Source: Lineus longissimus (taxonomy: Eukaryota; Nemertea; Pilidiophora; Heteronemertea; Lineidae). From it: a DNA stretch of 64,000 nucleotides. This document shows positions 1-60,019 of this stretch, piece by piece. Every line of letters starts with the position of its first letter. The first letter of the stretch is position 1. Below the pieces are notes generated by a model. The model was not told the origin of the DNA. It saw nothing but the letters and a program-made list of their open reading frames with translations, and ran no database searches. The stretch covers positions 18,852,599-18,916,598 of the forward strand of contig NC_088309.1 of the NCBI RefSeq assembly GCF_910592395.1, written 5' to 3'. The position numbers and the translations under genes were made by a program.

Positions 1-580
1 ATGGGAAGCCAAAATATCATGGGTCGGCAAAGTCCTTCCACAGTGTCTCAGTGATCAAAATATCTGGTAGCGAAAGAGTTGAATTGAACTTCATTTCATG
101 AATATCCCGGTTTTTGCCAGAAGGGGTCATAAATACAAAACAATAAATTTCTAACTAACTCTAGCAGCCAACAATGCAACATTCCCCGACTGTGTAAGGT
201 TCTCTTGTAAAACCTGAGCCAAAAAAAGAATAAAACACATAATAACATAATAAATAAACATAGCACCTCTACCATAAAATGAACGATAGTCGAAAGTACT
301 GGAGTCAAGAAGAAATATCTTAAATAGTAACAAATAACATTTTAATAATGCTACAAACTGCAAAATTCATCACCCCATTTTGAACTTTTATGAAATTGTC
401 ATGAGTCTTATTTGGCATATCATGAAATTTCTTTCGCTTTTCCAAACAAAAGAATGTTATTTCCCATTATTGTCTTTGCCAACCAAGTTATTCATGAAAT
501 CCAAAAAATTTAAATGCCCGCAAAAATTTGGCAGTTTGTAGCAAAATGATTTCGCTGATGAACAAAAGGAAAACACATGA
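1..580. other. AT-rich sequence left of the MULE, no gene seen
   Basis: Only short random ORFs and A/T-rich sequence. No unc-13 exon or recognisable repeat was found. By position it is probably intronic. Confidence 0.5.
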
Positions 581-589
581 TATCTGAAA

Positions 590-707
590 GGTATCCAGTC
601 AGAACGGCCCCTGGTCAAAACGGCCCCGCTTTAAATAGAGTCAAAACGGCCCCGAGTCAAAACGGCCCTGGGTCAAAACGGCCCTGGGTCAAAACGGCCC
701 TTGGTAG
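590..707 (+). repeat. MULE left terminal inverted repeat with iterated GGTCAAAACGGCCC
   Basis: Six head-to-tail copies of a roughly 14-bp motif (GTCAAAACGGCCC and one GTCAGAACGGCCC variant), spaced irregularly. They probably serve as transposase binding sites. Confidence 0.85.
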
Positions 708-1097
708 TTTAGTGGTAGTAACCTATCTGAACTAGATAACTTTTTTTACTGCGTGCGTGTAACCAGTGGTAACGAGATAAGAAAGCAGATGTTATGCACT
801 TTTAAAACTTAGAAGTTGCGTTATCTGGTTTTTGGCCTGTTCGCCCATATTATTGTTATTATTATTAATCTTCTCTACATTATTCTCTATATGTAGGGCT
901 AATGTAGGTCTACACCATCGAACTTTATTCAGGTCCGTGATCACACAGAAAAATATAAGATCATTAATTAAGCAAGGGGAATTAATCAAGGCTACTTTTC
1001 GTGATATTTGCTGAGGTTCCTTTTACCTTTAACTTCTAGACATCTATTTTGTTCAATAATTTTACATCTGACCAAATACATATAGAGTGGAGAGGGG

Positions 1098-1408
1098 TCG
1101 CACTGTCTCTTTAATCTTGTGACTGAGCTCATTGTGAACAGTGATCACATGCCAAAGGTGATGCGAATTCACTGTCTCTTTGATATTGCGGCTAATTAGA
1201 GCTAATTGCGAACACAAATCACATGCCAAAGGTGATGCGAATTCACTGTCTCTTTGATATTGCGGCTAATTAGAGCTAATTGCGAACACTAATCACATGC
1301 CAAAGGTGATGCGAATTCACTGTCTCTTTGATCTTGCGGCTAATTAGAGCTGATTGCGAACACTAATCACATGCCAAAGGTGATGCGAATTCACTGTCTC
1401 TTTGATAT
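1098..1408. repeat. 74-bp tandem repeat upstream of the MULE transposase
   Basis: About 4.2 copies with exact 74-bp spacing (CACATGCCAAAGG begins at 1146, 1220, 1294 and 1368). Each copy contains GGTGATGCGAATTCACTGTC. The first, partial copy is diverged. It sits 90-400 bp upstream of the TATA box inside the element. Confidence 0.9.
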
Positions 1409-1497
1409 TTCGATTAACAATAAAGGAACGATTACTAATTACAGACGGAACCTAATTCAAGAATGAGTACTGTTCATTTTATCATCTCGTCACGATG

Positions 1498-1506
1498 ACT
1501 ATATAA
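1498..1506 (+). promoter_or_regulatory. TATA box of the MULE transposase gene
   Basis: ACTATATAAACC lies about 95 bp before the ATG, with 'cttcatcagttt' about 30 bp downstream as a possible initiator. The position fits a core promoter internal to the transposon. Confidence 0.6.
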
Positions 1507-1593
1507 ACCCCCAGAATTCTCAAGATCTTCATCAGTTTATTCCAAGACTTCATTGCTGCTACAACTCGACGCTACTTTCATCAACACCTTACT

Positions 1594-3513
1594 ATGACAG
1601 AAGAGGATCCCTGCATCTCCTGCCGCAAGCAAGTGAAGAGACGACAACATGGCCTCCAGTGCGAAGGATGTGACCAGTGGCAACACCGAATCTGCAACAC
1701 GGGTATAAGCCAGAAAGAGTACCGTGCCGCTGTCAAGCTGGGGAATGCGATCAGCTGGAGGTGCCAACGGTGTCAGGCAAGAAGTTACAGCCGCCTTAGT
1801 GTTGGGGAGCCCCAGGGCGAGAGCACACGATTGTCACTGCAAAACACTTCCACGTTACAGGTCATCATGAACGAATGGGCTGAAGATCATCAAGAAGTAC
1901 TGGAAGACGACGAGCCACCACCAGACGTAGACGTAGACCACGGCATGCCAAGTGAAGCAGAGCTGCAGATGGTGGTCGACGAGTATATTGCCGAGCAGCA
2001 CCAGGAAGAACAGAGCACCAGCAGTGACCCCACCCTCGGCGAATTTGATATCCCATCCGTCCTTCAAGAGTCTTCAATGCGAGAACCAGACCCATTGCCG
2101 TACGACAGAGCTGCAGCACCTGCACTGTACGAAATAATCTACAATGGCTCACAGAAAGGAAAAGAAAAGCTTGCCGACAGTCATGGTTACCTATACACAG
2201 TGAAGGCCACGAAGAGACAGAACGGGAACCGGACCTGGAGATGTAGCGTGCGTAACAAGAATGTCTGGTGCAAGGCCACGGTGCTCCAGAAAGGTTCCAA
2301 CTTTATACGAGGCAGTCTACCCCACGTCCATCCCGGCAAGCTAGGGGCTGCCATTGCAACGAATGTGGCAATAGAGATCAAGAAGTCAGCAGCCAAAGAG
2401 ATCTTCACGCCTGCTGCAGAAATTGTAAACCAGGTGTTCCTGAACAAAGACATACAGACGAGAACAGCGCCATTGGAAGCGCTTCAAAACCCCGTCAACT
2501 TGGCAAGAGCGGCGAATCGTTTCCGGCAGAAAATGCGCCCAGCTGAACCGAAAGACCTCGAATTCGATCTTGACGAAACGCACATTCCCGAAGACTTTTT
2601 GCGTAAAGACATTCGAGTAGACGGAAAGCGGCACATCATTTTCGCAACAACGCAGATGATCCAGTTGCTGACGGAGTCGAAAACTTGGTACATTGATGGT
2701 ACATTCAAGGTCGTCAAGGAGCCCTTCACTCAACTGCTCAGCGTCCATGCTTTCGTTCGACAAGGTGACGACATGAAACAAGTCCCGCTTATGTTCGTCT
2801 TGATGTCAGGAAAACGAAAGAAGGACTACCGAAAAGTGTTGAAGTCAATCAAGCGCCTGACACCAGATCATTCCCTCAAGAAAATCGTCATTGACTTCGA
2901 GAGCGCGATGTGGAGAGCCATACCAACAGTGCTACCCGAGGTCAAGATACGAGGTTGTTCGTTCCACTGGGCCCAATGCATCTGGCGCAAGATTCAAGAG
3001 ATCGGTCTGGCACCCGCATACCTCCACGATGACGTCACGCACCAACTCTGCAAAGAACTACTCGCTTTGCCTTACCTCCCCCACGAACACATTCGCCCAC
3101 TCTTTGAAAAGCTGGCAAAACGTGCAACAACAGAAACCCTGGCGACGCTCGTGGACTACATTCGTAGAAACTGGATTGAGACGACACAATGGACCCCTAA
3201 AACGTGGAGTGTCTTCAACCAACCCGTTCGCACTAACAACGACTGCGAGGGTTGGCACGGTGCCCTGAATCGACACGCACGTCGGGGAAATATCACGTTC
3301 TACGTTTTGGTTAAGCTTCTCCACGAACAAGCAAGTCTCGTCGGGATCCAAGTCCGTCTTGTGCGTGCCGCCAAACTGAAACGTAGGCAACGAGCCCAAT
3401 ACCGCCAAATCGAGGGAAAACTCTTCGCAGTTTGGGAGGATTACATTAATGGAAAGAAGAACGCCCGACAGCTGCTCCGTACGTGTTCACATCTCGTTGC
3501 CCCAAGTACGTAA
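1594..3513 (+). CDS. Mutator-like (MULE) transposase with PHD and FLYWCH-like fingers
   Basis: An intact, intronless 639-codon ORF. Residues 7-60 form a PHD finger with a full C4HC3 set (C7, C10, C23, C26, H31, C34, C57, C60). An acidic region follows (100-160). Residues about 178-246 look like a FLYWCH DNA-binding finger (GYLY, TWRC, HVHPG). Residues about 360-560 are the MULE/RNase-H-fold catalytic domain: D368 in DGTF, D434 in VIDFE, the C455-X2-H458 motif and E552 in TNNDCEGWH, a plausible DDE set. A Lys/Arg-rich tail ends the protein. A TATA box lies about 95 bp upstream and an AATAAA about 90 bp downstream. It lies inside inverted repeats, so it should catalyse its own cut-and-paste transposition. 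Codon use is more GC-rich than the flanks, and there is no stop or frameshift, which suggests a recent insertion. Confidence 0.92.
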   Translation: MTEEDPCISCRKQVKRRQHGLQCEGCDQWQHRICNTGISQKEYRAAVKLGNAISWRCQRCQARSYSRLSVGEPQGESTRLSLQNTSTLQVIMNEWAEDHQEVLEDDEPPPDVDVDHGMPSEAELQMVVDEYIAEQHQEEQSTSSDPTLGEFDIPSVLQESSMREPDPLPYDRAAAPALYEIIYNGSQKGKEKLADSHGYLYTVKATKRQNGNRTWRCSVRNKNVWCKATVLQKGSNFIRGSLPHVHPGKLGAAIATNVAIEIKKSAAKEIFTPAAEIVNQVFLNKDIQTRTAPLEALQNPVNLARAANRFRQKMRPAEPKDLEFDLDETHIPEDFLRKDIRVDGKRHIIFATTQMIQLLTESKTWYIDGTFKVVKEPFTQLLSVHAFVRQGDDMKQVPLMFVLMSGKRKKDYRKVLKSIKRLTPDHSLKKIVIDFESAMWRAIPTVLPEVKIRGCSFHWAQCIWRKIQEIGLAPAYLHDDVTHQLCKELLALPYLPHEHIRPLFEKLAKRATTETLATLVDYIRRNWIETTQWTPKTWSVFNQPVRTNNDCEGWHGALNRHARRGNITFYVLVKLLHEQASLVGIQVRLVRAAKLKRRQRAQYRQIEGKLFAVWEDYINGKKNARQLLRTCSHLVAPST

Positions 3514-3601
3514 AACGGTCAAATGGAATGTGCTTTGAACTTTTTCATGCGCTTGCTCTAGACTCTGTCGTCTAAGTCATGGAATGATGGTTACATTTTG
3601 G

Positions 3602-3607
3602 TAATAA
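3602..3607 (+). terminator. Polyadenylation signal AATAAA of the transposase gene
   Basis: GGTAATAAAAAC lies about 90 bp after the stop codon, followed by a T-rich stretch. A second AATAAA is near 3757. Confidence 0.5.
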
Positions 3608-4187
3608 AAACATATTGTTTTAAGATAACAAGTGCATATCAACAAGTGTGATATGGTTTTATTCTCTGGCTGTATTTTATATGTTTTGATTTGATTTGAT
3701 GAACTGTAACAGTGACGACTGTATGTAAATGTTATCATTACCGGTATAATTGATAATAAACTACTAAGTATGAGTTAAAACGAAACAGGTATTCCGTATT
3801 GATTTGTCTTCAATTTGACTATGAATGATGATGCAATTCATGACTGCATGCCGACTAACCGGCGGTTCATATAGATCCTAAAGTCTTCTCATTTCTTTCT
3901 CATTTAGAAGTATGGATATACGACGGTTGATCGGCATGCATGACTGTGGCCCAGACAAATTAAAAGCCCCTCGATCTACTAAGTACTTCTGAATAAACAT
4001 TGCCAAGCATGCAAACAGTACTAAGAATGAATAAAGACTACAAATTCTTGAGGTCTAGATCACAGGATCGAAGTTCCCACCCCTAAAAATACTTATCCCT
4101 AAACCGCCTCAACTATACACTCAACTATACCCGCCCACTTCACACGATACCCTACACTCCGCCGCTATAGGTGCCCATTTGACCCAG

Positions 4188-4280
4188 GGCCGTTTCGACC
4201 CGGGGCCGTTTTGACTCGGGGCCGTTTTGACTCTATTAAAGCGGGGGCCGTTTTGACCAGGGGCCGTTCTGACTGGTAAG
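4188..4280 (-). repeat. MULE right terminal inverted repeat
   Basis: Reverse-complement counterpart of the left end, with about five copies of GGGCCGTTTTGAC. It is followed at 4281-4289 by the target-site repeat CATCTGAAA. Confidence 0.85.
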
Positions 4281-4589
4281 CATCTGAAAAACACAATATA
4301 GTAATCAGTATATCAGAACTAAAGATAATAGTCGACTGAAATAAAAACACATCCTGAAAAAAAGAGTCACATCATTTGGTTTAATAAACTGAACAGACAG
4401 TCGTAAAGGGTCATGCAAAGTAAAGAAATACATTGAGGAGGCTCACAGTAAACTGTAACAATTTTTTGGGCGTTTCAGATCTGATTACTTTAAGAGCACA
4501 TGGTTGACCCTTTTAGCTACCTAGTTGACCTGCAGAGTGGTACATAAAATGACACTCCAAAAGCACCACTGGCCTGCACAGTGGTACAT

Positions 4590-4832
4590 ATAATTATAGT
4601 TTGTTTTTATATAGCCCTTGCACTGTACATCTACTGTCTCAAAGCGCTTTACAATCGCACACATTAATACTTAGCTATCCAGAAACCTTTCTGGAACCAA
4701 GGGCGGTCACAATTTAGCGCACGGAAGGACATTTCAGGCCTGTTGAGAGTTCAAAGTAGCACTGGCCGGGTAACGAACCCGGGACCTCCCGATCACAAGG
4801 CTGACGCTAAACCGTTGTGTCACCACGCTCCC
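4590..4832 (-). repeat. tRNA-derived SINE
   Basis: On the minus strand it starts with a tRNA-like head (GGTGACACAACGGTTTAGCG, then B-box-like GGTCCCGGGTTCGTTACC). The body ends in a CAAAGCGCTTTACAATCGCA-type segment near 4630. A second copy of this SINE type is at 60020-60335. Confidence 0.65.
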
Positions 4833-5814
4833 AAATTTTTATGTTTCACTCAATATGCACTATATATAAGTGCCAGGGCTGCCATCTATGAATGATGTTT
4901 GAAACAAAGGCTGATTAAAGCTCTATAATTGTTACAGTGTGGATGGAAGGGCTATCTGGTATATTCGTCACCAAAACGTCTGGTAGCAAAAGGAATTGGA
5001 AAATCCCAGTCGCATAAGGGTTAACGCTCACAAAACGGATAGAACACCACACTTTTTAAGACAGGTACTGTAATCATAAGGAACATGCATGCCGACATCC
5101 AACGAGTCCAAGTCCATGAGAGACTGCATCACCAGTAGCAACAAGAAAGAGCGCCAATTCACAGCGAACCACACCGCTATATCATAAAGTAACATGAACG
5201 CCAGCAACAAAAGTCAAAATGTTTAAAAGAATTCACGTATTATTGTGTAATGTCAGGATTCCAGTGAAATTGGTAAAACCGGGTTATTCCCAAAGAAGGG
5301 TCAGGCCCAGAGAAATGCAAGTGGGTATCCTAACATTACACGAGTGAACATTTGACTTTTGCCCGAGACCACCTCCTACCCATTTGACTATCTCATGAAC
5401 ACTGCACTCTGACAGACTCTTTTTTGATGGGGATAACTGCAAAATAATTGGAACACAGGTTCATTTGTAATCCGAAGAAATTCCAAATAGACACACACAC
5501 GAAACACTTTGAATGAAGACTTCAAATCGAACTCGAGAAGTGAACACCAAACTTAATCTCCGACATCTTAGAGTGAGATATTTGCAAACACTCCGAATTA
5601 TTACCGTCTATCTGTTATCAAACGCTTTTGGAACGTTCCTTGAAAGCTAGAATTCTTAGCTAAAATAGCGAATGAGTCCTGCTTACAGGAGCTAATACTG
5701 CAAATCTTGTAAGAAAGCAACAAGAAAACCTTGTCCTTATTTTGGAAAAGATTCTCACAGATAACGTTCACCAACCATCACTTGACTCATATTTCACAGA
5801 ATCCGACACAATGA

Positions 5815-6146
5815 ACAACACACCAACAACAGGATGTCCAAGACTGAAAAGTTAGATCACCACAGGTTTATCTATACGTATTACAATTCCTTCCAACATT
5901 TAAAAGAGTGCTCTGTACTCATGTTAAAAATAGTTCTGAAAGTACGCCATTGATGGGCAGACTTACATCAAACCTCGGGCAACACACCAACAACAGGATG
6001 TCCAAGAATGAAAAGTTAGATCACCACAGGTTTATATATACGTATTACAATTCCTTCCAATATTTGAAAGAGTGCTCTGTACTCATGTTAAAAATAGTTC
6101 TGAAAGTACGTCGCTGATGGGCAGACTTACGTCAAATCTCGGGCAA
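5815..6146. repeat. 164-bp direct tandem duplication (2 copies)
   Basis: The sequence starting ACACCAACAACAGGATGTCC at 5820 recurs at 5984 with a few substitutions, through to 'cctcgggcaa' and 'tctcgggcaa'. Confidence 0.85.
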
Positions 6147-6196
6147 AAATAAACATCAAGTCTTTGTTGCGATGTGCACAATCATTCTGAGAGCCA

Positions 6197-6327
6197 GGGC
6201 CCGGTTGTTAGAAAGCATGTTAGCTCATAACATCATGCTGACATGTTGTTACATTATGCACTGATGTACATGATACAACATGTCAACATGATGTTATAAG
6301 CTAACATGCTTTCTAACAACAGGGCCC
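6197..6327. mobile_element. Foldback/MITE-like inverted repeat (131 bp)
   Basis: Arms of about 53 bp (6197-6250 and 6274-6327) are nearly perfect inverted complements, beginning GGGCCCGGTTGTTAGAAAGC and its counterpart. The loop is about 24 bp. It has no coding capacity. Confidence 0.8.
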
Positions 6328-7788
6328 AGGTAGTCCGGGATTCTCGTCACAAGTGCAGAGCCCTTAGCTTTGGGTCATCTTGACTCCTTGCCCTATATTT
6401 CTGACAATATGATCATCAAACCTTGCAAGCCTATTCAAACTTTCTGAAAAAATCAGACGCATCTCTTGTTTATTCTAGTGGTACAGTGTGGACTTGAAAA
6501 AGTAAAATGGAAAAAAAGAACAGAAAAAGCCAAAAAATATAACAGTATATTGTGCATGTCGGTCTTCACTACCCCCTCACCCCCCCCCAAAAAAATACAT
6601 GCACACAAACACACGTGAATTATGCACAATGAGGACTGTCCCCGTTTCTCCACACAACCGAGGACATTTATAAACACCAACAACTGAAAAAACAGCCTAT
6701 AGTGACTCGTCTATCCGTGCAACAAAGTAACAACAACAACAACAACATGAAAACAACTGAAAAAGACAACATAGTTAGTGCTAGGTGGGACATCCAAACA
6801 TCAAAAGTGTTACGTCCACACTTGGATTCGACGACGGGTGCCCGTATGGATGCGATCCGACTCCAAACGTCACAACATCGACAAGCCGTCGTTTACAACG
6901 ATCCACCTATGACAACAAGTTGCCTACACATTCGCATGGACGTGACGACAACTGATAAGTTACTGTTAGACGTGTGGTAGTCACCTGGATCATTGCGACG
7001 GGCATGTGACTTACATGGTTCAGGAATAACCGAGACATGTCCTCGATCTTGGCTTGAGCATTTCCTGGCAAAGGCAGCAACTGGATGGAGAGGGTTAAAG
7101 TGCGATGTCAGTTACTAAGGGCGTTGTTAGTTTGGGAAATGGGTGTTAGGCGTTAGAGTTAAAGTCTTGCCCTTGGCAATTTAACCCACTAGCTCTAAAT
7201 GGTCAGATTTGGGATGGAAGTACATGTACATGTACGACGGAAGAAATATGGTCATAAGAAAGAAAGCTTGCAACAGGGCAAGTTACAATGTACAAGTTTG
7301 ACTTTGAAAACTCCAAGCCCCTTTATTTTCACTGCCCTAAAACCCCTTTTTCAGATATCACTGGCACAAAATTCTGCTCATGGACATTGTATCACTAAAT
7401 CACTTAGTGTCATGCCGCTGATATTCTCCATTTATGTTTTGACCCATTCACGAAAATATTCGACTCGCAAAAATAAGGGGGTTTGCAGTATACCGACAGG
7501 AACCTATGCTGGGCTGATACACCTGTCAGTTTTTGATTTGTGGTTACTTCCAAGAGTGATTCCTTGCAGCTGAGATGCAAGAACGGAAGAGTTGTAGTCT
7601 TACTGGCTATGGAGAACAGATTCTGCTGCCAACACAGTGTTGACCCCAAGTTGAAACTATCTGGTGTTGTGAATGATATTTCTAAATCCCTGTTTTTATG
7701 ACATGTACAAGGAACTCCACCAAATCGTTTTTGTCACAGATTTAATCAACCCGAGGCGTATAAATATATGATCGACTCGTTATCTTAC

Positions 7789-56271
<48,483 letters not shown>

Positions 56272-56479
56272 ATCCTAACTTATCACAATGAAGGCTATCA
56301 TAGCACGCTACAAGAGGAACATTCTTAATGTACATTTCTACTCTATTTTCATCCAAGAGTTACCTGACCCTATCACCAAGGTCTGCAATGCCTCAATCAA
56401 GCGCCTTTTAGCTTCACAGTCACATTTTGCTCTTGAAGTTTGCCCACGAATATCAATGTCTCCACGCTGGCATTAACTC

Positions 56480-56790
56480 CTATATCACAGTCACATTGAA
56501 CCTTGTTCATATTTCATTCCGAGCCACCTTGATCACAGCTCATGTTTTATTCCCAGTCACATTATGACCTTGACCCATGTTAATTTTTTATACCAAGTCA
56601 CATTATGACCTTGACCCGAGTTCATGTTTTATTCCCAGTCACATTATGACCTTCACCCTAGCTCATGTTTTATTCTTAGTCATATAACGACCTTGATCCT
56701 TGTTCATATTATATTGAGTCACATTATGACCTTGACCCGTGTTGATATTTCATCCACAGTCACATTATGACCTTGCCCTTGTCAAATCAC
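56480..56790. repeat. 41-bp tandem array carrying TGACCTTGA motifs, 5' of unc-13 exon 1
   Basis: Unit spacing is 38-42 bp. The core CACATTATGACCTTGACCC recurs at 56565, 56606, 56647 (TGACCTTCA), 56689 (CGACCTTGA), 56727 and 56768 (TGACCTTGC). It lies about 200-500 bp upstream of the exon 1 start codon. Confidence 0.85.
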
Positions 56791-58109
56791 CTGCAATAAC
56801 AATATTTCACTTTGTTAAACTGAATTAAGAATCCTGGGCCCCTGATCATTTTCATAGCTAGTTCTGGAAAGTTTTAAAATTTTGCACTTCTATTGGATTC
56901 TTTTGCTGAATAAATGATATCGAACGGAAATGTCAATCTAGCTACAAGTGCCACGTTAGTACAAAAGGGTTTGAATCTAAAATTGAATAAATCGTTCAAT
57001 CATTTTCATTTTTAGAGATGAATGGTGTCATGAGTTTGAGGAACTATTGAAAATGCCCAGGGTTACAGAATTCGGCGGCTGTGTCTACAAGCCCACATTG
57101 AACTGACAATGGCTGCCAGATAAAGATAACCTTTGTAGCATGCAGTATTTTACCACCGGAACAATTTAACGCTGAATCTAATTTTCCAAAGCCCCTTAGC
57201 TATTTCATGAATATTGATATGAGAAATCGACAATAATCCTTCCAACGCTGAACACTCCCTACTCCTCCATCAAAAACCACATTTCAGAAACATTGCAATA
57301 TTTATAACGTATCCGCCCAAAATTTTGATAACTCCATGAATTATTAATCGATAAAATGATGCTAATCCTTTGCGTAATAAGCACTCTATCTGAGCCAAAT
57401 GATCGCTTACGACCAACCGCATCCAGCATCCCAATCCGTGTCATTCATCATCCATGGGAGTCTGCACCTAATCATATTCCAAAAACAGGCGTCCTTAATC
57501 ATATATATATGCAAATTATAATCCACATACACTCGAATGAATCGGTATACAATCAGTCCTTTGTCGGCGAGTCATATCCCAAATTATTGCCAATCGCCCC
57601 CAAAGGCTCTTAATATCCCTATCCGGACAAACACAGCCGTTTATTCTGCGCTCTTCGGTACGATCTCATATACATGCTCTTCTAGTTCCCATAGATCTAT
57701 CACTGAAACCGTGATGACCATCCGAGATAAAACGGACAATGTTGCAGACAGCTTAGCTTGGCTTAGCAATTGAAATGCGACAGCTTTTCATACGTAAAAT
57801 ATATTGCTTATCCGGGGGTCAAGTTTCTATATATATCCAAGGATGTCTCTTGACTGTTAGTTTTGTATGAACATGAAAACAGATCACCGATGGACTGGTC
57901 AGAACAGGAAATTGACAACAAATCCAGATTGGGAACCTAAAGGACAATTGATTTCAGCACAATAGCTGCTTAGAGGACAACGATGAGAACTCTCAGGGTC
58001 GATTGCTGATTTTCTCAAGAAAGGTGACTGATGAAGATGGCTACCATCCAAGTACTCCGAATGCAACCTTGATCCAGATGACTCTATACATCTATAACAT
58101 TTACAGCCA

Positions 58110-58266
58110 TATTACATAGAATATACTGCAGCCAACCAAGTCAAGATTACATAGAATTTGTTGCACACATCCAAGATTACATAGAATGTATTGCAAATAA
58201 CCAAGATTACATAGGATATGCTGCATACAACCAAGATTATGTCGAATATATCGTACACAACCAAAA
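58110..58266. repeat. 30-bp tandem repeat, about 5 copies
   Basis: Unit AGATTACATAGAATATGCTGCA with 'caaccaag' linker, moderately diverged. Confidence 0.8.
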
Positions 58267-60019
58267 TGACTTCATGAGACTTGGAACTGAGACTATACTC
58301 TACCCTTCCAATGTGAATGACATGTTTATCATGTTAATCAAGAAAACACGGAACTCACAGGCAGAGATGGTGGAGCGGACCAAGTACAAAATCTAATCGA
58401 AACCATGCATAATTGGTCCATTGGAACTGCTAAGAAACAGCCAAGAATAGCTGCGGTAAAAGCCACACTCTGTGATACAAATGAGCCTTTTAGAACCGAC
58501 TGCAAAAAAACAAACAAAACAAGGCAAGGCGCCTCTGAAACCTTTCACCACAACTCGAGTCCATGATACATGATATGCTTTTAACTGCAGACGCCTTTGA
58601 TCAAATCCCACTTCATGAAATTTTCCATTTCCTTTTTTCAAAAACACTTGCAGAATCCATTTTTACACCTATTCATGAAACCCGGCACGCAAGCGCCGAC
58701 AAATCAATAATCGAGAGTTTGATGTATTTGTTTCCACATAGCATTCAACTTCTTCCTACTCGATAAAATACGGGATAAAATACCAGTATGGCCTTTTCCC
58801 CGGCGACAAGTTTGCAGTAAAATGCTTTCCAGCAATTATTCAAATCATGAACGAAATCAATGCCGGGTAATTCTGATTTGCAAACGTCTCCAGTGAAGCT
58901 GTATATCGGTTGAAGTAATCCATGACCAGGTTGAATGTACTCTTTTTCGCATTTTCTCCTTGACAAGATCGCTGCATATGCCGATAATTTGAATCACCAC
59001 TTGAACGAATTGACTGGCGCGCGATTTATATCTATATACACAAGCCGGAATGAGACGTTCCCAGTACGCTATTAATACTTTGCCACCCATTACAGGAAGG
59101 CAAACTGAGTATCTGAGGCAGCCTCAATGCAGGCTGTCATGGCTGACATTGAGGTACATATATGAGGAGCTTTTACACTTCTAATCCAGGCGGAATTGGC
59201 ATGATAGTGTCATGCAGCCACACCCTCAACATCCAAAGTGATTGCCATGTTATAGTGATATGCACTGGGTTTGATTGCACACACATTTATTACAATCCAC
59301 TCGGCCGATGCAAACACAAAGTCATAAATTGACATCATTTAAAAAAAACATTTACCAAAAATTGACAAATGAGGCAAGTGAAGGAAGCTGAGTCACGTTT
59401 TCTTCTTTAATTTCGCCAAAGATTCAGGGAAAATTTCAACTGTCGTTTGGCAATCACTTCTGCAAAAGTAGAATAAACACAGACACTTTCAAATGCACCG
59501 AGCGAGCCTAGACAGTATATATTTGTCGAGACCATCCGTTATTAAAAATACAATGTATACCACGCTTGATTAGTACAAGTACCAATATTGGCTTCAACAT
59601 GTATGATATCAAATTCATGTATATCATTGTTCATCAGTCTCAATGTAGGTGGGCCTCCCTCACCTATTCCTTTTGTCAAAACTATAGCCAAGCAACGCAA
59701 TTATGTACACTACCGGTATGCTAGGCACACCTTTTTTTAGCATGATAGCAGTATCATTTTGACATTTACTGGGTTTTATTTGACTAACGTTAGATACAAG
59801 GCCTGGATAAAGGCCTATACCTCCCTCAGGCATATGCCTACAACAGTATAGAGTTACAGACTCGCATAACCGCCAACATCTCCTGGTCCTCAATTCCATT
59901 GAAAGCCAACATATACGAGATACCAGCACTTTGGATTCTATTGCTGAAGCATCATTGCTATACAACTGGCTCTCACTCTTAATTCCACTCGTCTTGAAGA
60001 AATCAGGGGCAAATGATTA

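Larger units (their letters stand above)
590..4280 (+). mobile_element. Complete autonomous MULE DNA transposon
   Basis: Terminal inverted repeats match over about 80 bp: the left end (597-670) and the reverse complement of the right end (4195-4276) share CCAGTCAGAACGGCCCCTGG and what follows, with only small differences. Both ends carry several copies of GTCAAAACGGCCC. The element is bounded by a 9-bp direct repeat, TATCTGAAA at 581-589 and CATCTGAAA at 4281-4289, the target length typical of Mutator elements. It contains the transposase gene, a 74-bp tandem repeat and a TATA promoter. It lies 3' of the last unc-13 exon seen, in opposite orientation, presumably in an intron. Confidence 0.9.
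4833..7788. other. Repeat-bearing non-coding stretch, no exon found
   Basis: Holds a 164-bp direct duplication (5815-6146), a foldback element (6197-6327), C/A-rich stretches near 6580 and otherwise unremarkable AT-rich sequence. I looked for the remaining MUN and C2C exons here and found no convincing one. Confidence 0.5.

Noticed and set aside
7199-7649. Opposing ORFs of 124 (+) and 79 (-) codons, considered as missing unc-13 C-terminal exons or a small gene
   Set aside because: Neither translation resembles MUN or C2C sequence and there are no matching splice sites in the required phase.
57259-59965. Several minus-strand ORFs of 61-101 codons 5' of exon 1, considered as N-terminal (C2A) exons
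   Set aside because: None resembles the unc-13 C2A domain or carries convincing splice borders in usable phase.
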